DNA of 64,000 bases from Actinospica robiniae DSM 44927 (GTDB taxonomy: Bacteria; Actinomycetota; Actinomycetes; Streptomycetales; Catenulisporaceae): contig NZ_KI632511.1 in assembly GCF_000504285.1 (NCBI RefSeq), positions 8,352,154 through 8,416,153 on the forward strand, given 5' to 3'. The notes below the pieces were generated by a model. It ran no database searches, was not told the origin of the DNA, and saw only the letters and a list, made by a program, of their open reading frames with translations. Below, piece after piece: positions 43,034 through 52,100 of this stretch. The position numbers were made by a program, and so were the translations under genes. How positions within the stretch are numbered: position 1 is the stretch's first letter; every line of letters begins with the position of its first letter.

Positions 43034-44134
43034 GTGGCCGTGTTCTCTCCGGACCGCCGGGAACTGCTGCTCGCACACCTGCGCGAGCACGGCACGTCCC
43101 GGATCAGCGACTTGGTTTCGGTGCTGGGCGCATCCGACGTGACCGTGCGACGGGACGTGGACAACCTCGAACGCGAGGGTCTGGCCCGGCGCTTCCACGG
43201 CGGCGTCGCCCTGATCGATCCGGACGCCGAGCGACGAGCCGACCGGCAGCGCGAGCTCAAGATCGGCGTCGTGCTGCCCGCCGGGCCCTACTTTCGATCG
43301 GTGCTCGCCGGAGCACGCGAGGCCGCGGACGACGCCGGCGCGCACCTCATGCTCGCCCTCTCCCACTACGACGGTGACGAAGATCTGCGCTCGATCCGCC
43401 GCCACCTGGACAATGGCGCGCACGGACTGCTGCTGGCGCCGGCGCCGGAGGGCTCCTCCCGGCACACCCAGTTGGAGAAAGAGCTGCGCAAGCTGCGAGT
43501 CCCGGTGGTGCTGGTCGAGCGGCAACTCGCCGGCGAGCGACTCGTCGACGTGTTCGACCATGTCGTGACCGACCACGACGCCGGAGCCCGCGGTGCCGTC
43601 GAACACCTCGCCCGACTCGGTCATCGCCGAATAGCGTTGCTGGTCAAGGATCTAGGCCCGACAGCCCCGTTGCTACGAGCCGGCTACGCGCGGGCCGTGA
43701 CGGCACTTAATCTGGCTACTGATATGCCAGTGCTGGTCGTGCCGCACGCACCTGGACCGGACGGGGAACTCGACCGCGCCTTGGCGCAGGCAGCCGATAC
43801 TCTCGCAGCGCACCGGGTGACGGCGGTGCTCGCGCACGGGGACGAGGAAGCTCTCGCGCTGCAGAACCTGTTGCTGCATCGGGGCGTTCGCATTCCAGGC
43901 CAGCTCGCGATGGTCTCGTACGACGACGAGATCGCCTCGGTCGCGAGCATCCCGATGTCCGCGATCGCCCCGCCCAAGCAGGCGCTCGGCCAGATCGGCC
44001 TGGAACGGCTGATCGACCGCATCCGCAACGGCCCGGCCACTCCCGTGCACCACCTCACGCTCCTGCCGACGCTGGTCGTGCGCGAGACGTGCGGGGGAGC
44101 AGCGCGCATCCCCCGCGCCGCGCGAGCCGCGTGA
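43034..44134 (+). CDS. DeoR-type HTH fused to LacI-type sugar-binding domain
   Basis: 366 residues. The N-terminal DeoR helix-turn-helix (SPDRRELLLAHLREHGTSRI, then ASDVTVRRDVDNLEREGLAR, FHGGVAL) is followed not by a DeoR sugar-phosphate domain but by a periplasmic-binding-protein-like domain of LacI type (IGVVLPAGPYFRSVLAGARE, GLLLAPAPEG, HLARLGHRRIALLV, MVSYDDE, PPKQALGQIGLERLIDR). It probably senses a sugar or sugar acid and controls the divergent dehydrogenase and downstream DUF2264 gene. The start is GTG at 43034. Confidence 0.88.
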   Translation: MAVFSPDRRELLLAHLREHGTSRISDLVSVLGASDVTVRRDVDNLEREGLARRFHGGVALIDPDAERRADRQRELKIGVVLPAGPYFRSVLAGAREAADDAGAHLMLALSHYDGDEDLRSIRRHLDNGAHGLLLAPAPEGSSRHTQLEKELRKLRVPVVLVERQLAGERLVDVFDHVVTDHDAGARGAVEHLARLGHRRIALLVKDLGPTAPLLRAGYARAVTALNLATDMPVLVVPHAPGPDGELDRALAQAADTLAAHRVTAVLAHGDEEALALQNLLLHRGVRIPGQLAMVSYDDEIASVASIPMSAIAPPKQALGQIGLERLIDRIRNGPATPVHHLTLLPTLVVRETCGGAARIPRAARAA

Positions 44135-44190
44135 CCGAAAGCCGCACCGCCCGACGAAGCGAAGTTCGATCGCACCCACGGGAGTATCTG

Positions 44191-46107
44191 ATGGACCATT
44201 CCGACCTCGCCCCGTACACCGGCTGGACCCGCGCCGACTGGACCGGTCTCGCCGACCGCCTGCTCGACGCCGTCACCCCGTACGCATCGCCGTCGTTCGC
44301 GCGTTATCAGCTCCCTGGCACCCACACCTCGCACAGCGGCAACGATTCCGACGCGTTGGAGGGATACGCGCGCACCTTCCTGCTCGCCGCGTTCCGCATC
44401 GCCGGAGAGCGCGGCGAGGGGCCCGTCGCCACGAAGCTGCTGGAGCGCTACGCCGCGGGGATCGCAGCAGGCACCGATCCGGCCGGCTCCGAGGCGTGGC
44501 TGCCCATCGTGCCGGGCCGTGCCACGCAACCCATGGTCGAGGCCGCGTCGATCGCCCTCGGCCTGCACGAAACCCGCGCGTGGCTGTGGGAGAAGCTGGC
44601 GCCGGACGTCCAAGAGCGGGTGACACGGTGGCTCGGCGGCTTCATCGGCAACCACACGTGGCCGAACAACTGGATGCTGTTCCAGACGATCTCCGAGGAG
44701 TTCCTCGCCTCGGTCGGCGCCGATCACCGAGACGATGAGATCGTGCGCGGCCTCGACGCGCTCGAAGGCTGGTACGTCGGTGACGGCTGGTACACCGACG
44801 GGCGTACCAGCGAATTCGACTACTACAACGCCTGGGCTCTGCACCTGTATCCGTTGATGTGGACGAGAATCGCTGATGGAGGCGCTCGCGGCGCTCGTGC
44901 TGTCGAAGCACGCGAGGTCTACCGGTCCCGGCTGCGCCGCTTCCTCGAGGACTACCCGAAGTTCATCGGCGGCGATGGAGCTCCGATGCACCAAGGCCGA
45001 TCCCTGACCTACCGCTTCGGCGCGGCGGCCCCGCTGTGGGTCGGCGAGCTGTTCGACTGCACTCCGCTGAGCCCGGGAGAGACACGGCGTGCCGCTAGCG
45101 GAATTGCCAAGCACTTCATCGACCGTGGCGCCGTGAACGCCCAAGGCCTGCTCTCGCTGGGCTGGTACGGCGAGCACCTGCCGACGGTGCAGCCGTATTC
45201 GGGCCCTGCATCGCCTTATTGGGCGAGCAAGGCGTTCCTCGGCCTGCTGTTGCCGTCGGACCACCGGGTCTGGACCGCGGTCGAAGAACCCCTGCCGGTC
45301 GAGCGGGCCGACTTCGTCACCGTGTTGAACGGCCCGAACTGGATCCTCCAGGGCACGCAGAACGACGGCATCGTGCGTCTGCACAACCACGGATCAGACC
45401 ACGTCGATCGAAGCTCGGGACACGAGCAGGACGATCCGTTCTACTCGAAGCTCGCGTACAGCACCGCCACCGCCCCCGACACCGCAGAGGAGTCGTGGGT
45501 GTGCCGGGTCGACAGCCACATCGCCTTGATTTCGCCGGACGATACGCCGTCGCGCCGAGGAGCCTTCACCCGGCTCGGTGCGAGCGCGGACGGCGATGCC
45601 GCATGGGCCGGTTCCGTCCACATCCCGCACGTGACGCGCGCCGATGGCGAGGCGCAGCCGATCGAGGGCGCACAGATCGAGAGCTGGACCATCGCGTGGC
45701 GTTGCTGGGACCTGCGGATCCACGCCGTCGACGCCACGGAGGGCTGGGGCGTGCGCGAAGGCGGCTACGCCGTCGCCGGCCATGAGCCGCTGGCGATACA
45801 CGACGATGCGGTGAGCCGCCCGAGCGACGGCCTGACGTCCTCGCTCACCGGAATCCTCGGCTGGACACGGCAAAGCGTGCACGAGGCGGCCGAAGCCAAC
45901 GCGTACGGTTCGCACTCCGCAGCCCCCGCTCTGCATGCCGCGCACCCCGGTGGCCGCGCCTGGTACGCCTCGCTCGCCTCCCTCACCCGCCCCGCCGAGG
46001 CCGGCGCGACCGACGCCGCTGCCTCCATACAGATCCAAGCCGACGGATCGATCATCGCGACGTTCCCCGACGGCCATCGCGTCGCCCTGCGACCGGCGGG
46101 GGAGTAG
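44191..46107 (+). CDS. DUF2264 protein, probable glycan-processing enzyme
   Basis: 638 residues. The N-terminal alpha-toroid-like half (YARTFLLAAFRIAGERGEG, FIGNHTWPNNWMLFQTISEE, GWYTDGRTSEFDYYNAWALH) is followed by a beta-rich C-terminal half, the DUF2264 pattern. The toroid plus beta-sandwich resembles polysaccharide lyases and unsaturated-glucuronyl hydrolases; I recall relatives linked to glucuronic-acid release but cannot verify that here. There is no signal peptide, so it acts inside the cell on imported oligosaccharides. It lies 56 bp after the DeoR/LacI gene and is probably co-transcribed with it. Confidence 0.85.
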   Translation: MDHSDLAPYTGWTRADWTGLADRLLDAVTPYASPSFARYQLPGTHTSHSGNDSDALEGYARTFLLAAFRIAGERGEGPVATKLLERYAAGIAAGTDPAGSEAWLPIVPGRATQPMVEAASIALGLHETRAWLWEKLAPDVQERVTRWLGGFIGNHTWPNNWMLFQTISEEFLASVGADHRDDEIVRGLDALEGWYVGDGWYTDGRTSEFDYYNAWALHLYPLMWTRIADGGARGARAVEAREVYRSRLRRFLEDYPKFIGGDGAPMHQGRSLTYRFGAAAPLWVGELFDCTPLSPGETRRAASGIAKHFIDRGAVNAQGLLSLGWYGEHLPTVQPYSGPASPYWASKAFLGLLLPSDHRVWTAVEEPLPVERADFVTVLNGPNWILQGTQNDGIVRLHNHGSDHVDRSSGHEQDDPFYSKLAYSTATAPDTAEESWVCRVDSHIALISPDDTPSRRGAFTRLGASADGDAAWAGSVHIPHVTRADGEAQPIEGAQIESWTIAWRCWDLRIHAVDATEGWGVREGGYAVAGHEPLAIHDDAVSRPSDGLTSSLTGILGWTRQSVHEAAEANAYGSHSAAPALHAAHPGGRAWYASLASLTRPAEAGATDAAASIQIQADGSIIATFPDGHRVALRPAGE

Positions 46108-46161
46108 AGTGCCCCAGCCCAAGGCATTTGCCTGGTCACAGCTTGAATCGGGGGTCGGTTG

Positions 46162-47031
<870 letters not shown>

Positions 47032-47137
47032 CCCAGGGCGGCGGGTCCACCGATCGAGACGTGATCGTCCGTTCCCCGAGACGGCTGTTAGGCTCCGAAA
47101 GCGCCTCGGCGAACGAACGGACGATCGGAGACCCGCC

Positions 47138-47494
47138 ATGCCCAAGACCGTCATCCACGTGTTCCACGACGACGATGACTCGCTCGCCACCGGGACGCGG
47201 GTCGCTCAGCGCATCCACGAGGTCGCTGCGGAGAACGGCGTCACCGTCGAGGTCTTCTGCTTCGGCCCTGCGCAGCGCCGCCTGGCCGGCGCGAGCGGCG
47301 GCGAGGCCGTCGCGACCTTCAACCGGCAGATCGACGAGCTCATCGCCCGGGGCGTCGTAGTCGGGGCCTGCGTCAACGCCGCGCGCGCCGACGGCACCGA
47401 GGGCGCGCTTCTTCAGCGTGGCCTCGGTCTGCACGTCGCGCGCGACGAGTTCCTGCGGTTCACCCTCGAGCAGGCCACTGTCATCACGTTCTAG
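47138..47494 (+). CDS. DsrE/DsrF-like small protein
   Basis: 118 residues, DsrE fold: MPKTVIHVFHDDDDSLATGT, VTVEVFCFGPAQRRL (one Cys), RQIDELIARGVVVGACVNAA (second Cys) and a C-terminal VITF strand. Relatives take part in sulfur relay, but the conserved cysteine context here is loose, so the role is open. It sits upstream of the iron-box pseudogene and is separately transcribed. Confidence 0.8.
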   Translation: MPKTVIHVFHDDDDSLATGTRVAQRIHEVAAENGVTVEVFCFGPAQRRLAGASGGEAVATFNRQIDELIARGVVVGACVNAARADGTEGALLQRGLGLHVARDEFLRFTLEQATVITF

Positions 47495-47542
47495 CGGCCG
47501 CGGCACGACGGGTGGCGGCCGGCTTCGCCAGACATGAGACAG

Positions 47543-47561
47543 TTAGGTTAGGCTAACCTAA
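47543..47561 (+). promoter_or_regulatory. Iron box (IdeR/DmdR operator)
   Basis: TTAGGTTAGGCTAACCTAA, a perfect 19-bp palindrome matching the actinomycete iron-regulator consensus. It stands five bases before the remnant of a siderophore-interacting-protein gene. Confidence 0.9.
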
Positions 47562-47566
47562 TCTCC

Positions 47567-47956
47567 ATAGCGCAGACCCCTCGTCTCCTGTCCGCGCAGC
47601 CCGGGACCCTCCACCTCACCGTGCTCCGCGGCGAGCCGGCCTCCCCCTCGATGCGAAGGGTCACCGTGGGCGGCCGCTCGCTCACGGACTTGGCGTACCT
47701 GGGCTACGACCACTGGTTCCGGCTCTTCATGCGCCCGGCCATGTGACCGGCCGAGTGATCCAGGAAGTGCCGACCAAGCCGGACTGCAGTGATCTCGAAG
47801 CACCCGAGGGCGTCTACGTGGACTGGGTGATCCGCGACAACCCGAGACGGTGCCCGGCCGGGCCGCCCTCGCCGAACTACGTGCCCTGACCGGCGTGGAC
47901 CCGCGCGGCTACGCCTTCGCCGCCGGCGAGTCCACCCTGGCCACGGGAAAGGAGTA
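47567..47956 (+). pseudogene. Decayed siderophore-interacting protein (ferric-siderophore reductase)
   Basis: Three blocks of a SIP-family flavoprotein survive in order. Block 1 (47567-47746) reads LSAQPGTLHLTVLRGEP, SPSMRRVTVGGRSLTDL and LGYDHWFRLFMRP, then a stop. Block 2 reads VIQEVPTKPDC and GVYVDWVIRDN, interrupted by frame changes. Block 3 ends GYAFAAGESTLATG. The intact family is about 250-280 residues; here most of the flavin/NAD region is lost. The expected start reads ATA (47567-47569), one base from ATG. The iron box upstream is untouched, which points to recent loss or a regulatory decoy. Confidence 0.8.
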
Positions 47957-47974
47957 GCGGCGCGATCTGCCTGG

Positions 47975-49012
47975 TCAGCCGCCGAGCGCCCGGACCATGT
48001 TCATGATCGCGGTGATCTGCACGCCCGCCTTCGTCGGATAGGCGGCGTCCCCGGCGCCGAGGTAGCCCCACCAGTCCCAACAGCCGAGCGGGTTGATCAA
48101 AGCGGTCGCTTCGGCCTGCGGGTACAGCACGATCATGGAATTCGTGTCGGCGTAGTTGTCCAGGTACGAGTCCTTCACGAAGCTCTGACCGATGCTGCCG
48201 GCGCTCATCTCGCACCCGTGCAGCGCGACCATCAACCGGCAGGTGGCTCCCGACGCGCACGACTGCGGGACGTACGCGTACCCGGTCGGGCCCATGCTGA
48301 TCGCCGCCGCGCTGCCGCCCGGCACGTAAGAGTTCTGGTTGAACGACAGCAGCGTGCCCGTCGTCGTGGCCTGAGGGGCGTTGACGGAACCGAGCAGCTG
48401 CTTGAGGAAAGCGCCCTCGGGGTCGGTCCCGCAGTCGTTCAGGTACGGGGATTGCGACGCCGAGCAGGCGCCCGGGCCCAGAGGGCTGATCCACCCGTGC
48501 CCGGCCGCGGTCGAGTGGTCGTAGGTGACGGATGCGCCGAAGTGCTGGAGGAAGGAGACGTCGTCCTGGTCGAGGGCGCCGGCGACGACGGTGTCGTCGG
48601 TGCCGTGGTAGACCCAGTCGCGCTGTCCGGCGAGATCGGCCGTCGGGTCGATCAGCCCCTCGGCGGCGAAGGTGGCCGCGTTCGCCTCATCCGTGCTGAG
48701 GTAGGCCGGATAAAGCGATTCCGCGCACCCGTAAACTGCTTGATAGGTATTGTCGAGCGCGCAGTCGTACTGCGAGGCGGCGAAGATCGCGGCGCCCTTG
48801 AAAGTCCCGGAGTACGCCACCGCGAGCTGGTTGGCCATGTTGCCGCCGGACGAGACCCCGGAGACGTAGTCGGCGCTGACGGCGTACGACGGCAGCGAGC
48901 CGGCGGCCTGCGCGGGAGAGGCCGCGGCGGCGATGGCGGCGCCCTGGGCGGCGAGGACGACGGACAGCCATGTCAGGGCACGACGTCGTCGGAGCGGGGG
49001 AACACTGGCCAT
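47975..49012 (-). CDS. Secreted PHB-depolymerase-like esterase
   Basis: 345 residues. The signal peptide (basic PPLRRRRALTW, core, AQAAG) has predicted cleavage near residue 37. The lipase box GVSSG lies at 52-56 (S54), with downstream aspartate and histidine candidates in VYHGTDDTVV and AAGHGWISP, and a late YVPQSC, VALHGCEMS region. Cysteines suggest disulfides. It is predicted to hydrolyse polyhydroxybutyrate or a related polyester outside the cell. The lipase box comes unusually early and the VALHGC segment late, a permuted-looking order seen in part of this family. Confidence 0.8.
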   Translation of the reverse strand: MASVPPLRRRRALTWLSVVLAAQGAAIAAAASPAQAAGSLPSYAVSADYVSGVSSGGNMANQLAVAYSGTFKGAAIFAASQYDCALDNTYQAVYGCAESLYPAYLSTDEANAATFAAEGLIDPTADLAGQRDWVYHGTDDTVVAGALDQDDVSFLQHFGASVTYDHSTAAGHGWISPLGPGACSASQSPYLNDCGTDPEGAFLKQLLGSVNAPQATTTGTLLSFNQNSYVPGGSAAAISMGPTGYAYVPQSCASGATCRLMVALHGCEMSAGSIGQSFVKDSYLDNYADTNSMIVLYPQAEATALINPLGCWDWWGYLGAGDAAYPTKAGVQITAIMNMVRALGG

Positions 49013-49176
49013 AAGGGATCACCTTTGATCGCGACCGGTTCGGCCGCGCGACGTGGCGGCCCAAGCGAGCATCCGGCGTGCAAGCGGCCCCGGACACGTC
49101 GGTGGGCCACAACCGGCGTATGCGCCCGCTGTGACCCACCCACATACCGCCGGTCGGCGGCCTCTCAGCGGCTCTC

Positions 49177-52100
49177 TCAGTCGATCTCGACCAACGCCAG
49201 GTTCCACCGGTCGCCGGTGGGCGCGGTGTCGTTGACCGTGACTGCTGTGCCCGCCGATGGAATCGGCGCGGTGACGTACTGGACCCAGTACGTGTCGCCC
49301 TTGCCATCAGTGGACTGGGTCAGCAGCGTCTGGTTCGGCCCGACGATGCGCGGGCTCGAGGCCGTCCAGTCGTTGCCCACCGCGAAGACCCACCCGTCGG
49401 CGCCCGAGGTGGTCAGGCTCGCCGTGGACGCGCCCTTCGCCGCCGAGGCGCCCGCGGTCTGGCCGGTGCCGGTCGCGCTGCCGAACGCGACGACCGTCAG
49501 GGACAGGCCGTAGCCGGTCGTGGTCAGGGTCGCGGCGATCGCAGGGTTCGACAACGTTGAGCTCGCACGGGCCGTCCAGATCTCCGCGGTCCCGTACTGG
49601 CCGTTCGTCCGCTTGGCGAGGGTCCAGGTCAGGCCGCCGCCGGAGACCTTCGCCTTCTGCGACGCGCCGGACGGCCCGTCCCCGGAGACGAAGGCGACGA
49701 TCAGGTCGCCGGAACCGGCGGTCGTCAGATGCGCGGTGGCCGTCGTCGTTCCGGACGCGGTCGCCTGCTGATCGATCGTCGGCCCGCTCGACGCGGCGAC
49801 GGTGATCGTCGTGGACGGGCCGACCGCGGCGTTGCCCCCGCCGTTGTCCGCCTTGACGGTGAACGTCGCGGCACCCGGCGCGGTCGGTGTGCCGGAGAGC
49901 AGCCCGGTGGCCGCGTTGAGCGCGAGACCAGCCGGGAGCGAACCGGACGCGACCGAGAAGGTCGGCGCCGGAACCCCCGTGGCCGCGTAGGTGTAGCTGT
50001 ACGGCTGGCCGACCGTGGCGGTCGCCGGCGGAGTGTCCGCCGTGAACGCCGGGGCGGTCTGTTGGAAGGTGAACTCGTCCGCGGACGTCGTCGGGCTGAC
50101 CCCGGCCGGCGTCATGACCTGGACATCGACAGTGCCCTGGGTCTCTTCCGGCGTGGTCGCCCGGAGCTGCGTGTCGGACACGACGGTGAACGAGGCCGCG
50201 GAGACGGCGCCGAACGAGACCGCGCTCGCGCCGGTGAACCCGCTGCCGTTGATCGTGACCGTGGTGCCGCCGCCGGCCGGTCCGCTGCCGGTGCTCAGCC
50301 CGGAGATCGCGGGCGCGGAGCCGTAGTAGTACTGGTCGGCGCTCGACGTCGCGCTCACGGCCGGGCCGTTGCCGACCGTGACGTCGACCGAGCCGGAACC
50401 GGGCGGGGCGATGGCGGTCAGTTGCTCCGGCGAGAGGAAGGTCACCGAGGTTGCCGCCGCCGAGCCGAAGGACACGGAGCTTTCCGGGGTGAATCCGGTG
50501 CCGATGATCGAGACCGCGGTCCCGCCCGCCGCCGGGCCGCTGGCCGCGCCCAGCTGCGTCACGGTCGGGGTCGGCGCCGGCGCTTCACCGCTGCAGGCGA
50601 GGGTGATGGTCAGGCCGAGCTGCGGCGGCGGCACCGGGTACGGGCCGATCGTGGCCGAGGTCTTACCTGTGTCCTGCGCGTCGGTGCAACCCGGTGCGTC
50701 GGCCTGGACCTCGTACCAGCCCGAGAAGACGTCCCAGTGGAACGTGCCGTCGGCCCCGGTGGTCTCCGGGTCCACGGCCGGCCGGATGCCCAGCGCGCTC
50801 GGGTCCATCGCGGTGAACGGCCCGGAGGCGGTGTCGGCGCGCAGGATGGTGACTGTGGCGCCGTGGACCGGGTTGCCATGGGTGTCCAGCACCGTGCCGG
50901 ACGGGTCGATGTAGGCGTTGTCCGGCTGCGGGGCGTCGGGACAGAAGATGTCGAAGGCGATCGTCGCCGCGGCCGTGACGGCCTGCTTCGCCATCCAGTT
51001 GGCCGCGAAGCTGGTGGCCACGTCGAGCGCGATCTGAGCGGCCGGGGTGGCCAGTGCGGCCTCCATCGCCGGGATCAGCGGCGCGAGTACCAGCGAGTCC
51101 GCCATGAGCGCGGGGATCGCGATGTCGGCACCGGCGGCCAGCGCGGCGCCGAAGGCGCGGATCGGACCTTGCAGCGCGGCGAGCGCAGCGTTGATGGTGG
51201 CCTGCTTCCCGGTCGCGCAACTCGGGTGCAGGAACGCCTGCGCCGCGGCGGAGATCGCCTGCATGTAGCTGACGACGTTGGTCCCGGGGTAGTTGAACGA
51301 GGGGACCTGCTCGAGATACCTGTCGATGAAGTCCATGACCTGGGTGAACGTGATGGCGGTGTCCATCGGCTGCACCGCCTGGCTGTGCCCGCTCGCGCCG
51401 TCGGTGAGGGTCTTCGCCGCGGCCGCCTCCGGCCGTGCGCTCGCCGCCTTGCCGTGCCCGGTGTCCGCGGCGCCACCCGTATAAGAGAACTGGTCCGCCG
51501 CCACCGTGGGCGTGGTCGCACCGTAATAAGTCTGAATGCTGATATCCACGGTGCCGGAACCCGGCGGGCTCACCGCCTCGATCTCGTTGTCCGACACCGT
51601 GGTGAACGGCACGCCGACGTCGCCGAACTCGACCGTGGACGCCGCGGACAACCCGGTTCCGGCAATCAACACCGCGGTGCCACCGGCGTTCGGCCCGGTC
51701 GACGGGCCGACCGAGGAGATGTCCGAGTACGAGTACTGACCCGCGTTGATGGCGTTGCCGCCGGCCGTGACCTCGATCTGCGCGGTTCCGGTTCCGGCCG
51801 GGACGGTGGCCTGGAGGTCACCGTCGTCGAGCACGGTGAACGCGGTGGCCGGCGTGGCGCCGAAGTCGACCGCGGTGGCGCCGGTGAAGCCGCTACCCGT
51901 GATCAGGACGCTGCTACCGACCGCGCCCGAGGCGGGCTGCACTGTGCCGCGCGGCAGGCAGGTCGTGGAGCTGTCGATCTCCGCCGGGCCGTGCACCGGG
52001 GCCAGGGCCGGGATGGTGCCGGCATAGTCGCCGGAGCCGTAAGACGTCTCCGTCAGCGGAGTGAAGCTGGCCTGGTAGTCACCGGTGTCGTTGTTCAGAC

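Noticed and set aside
47558-47803. A short minus-strand frame over the iron-box region
   Set aside because: The plus strand holds ordered remnants of a siderophore-interacting protein directly behind the iron box, which explains the composition better.
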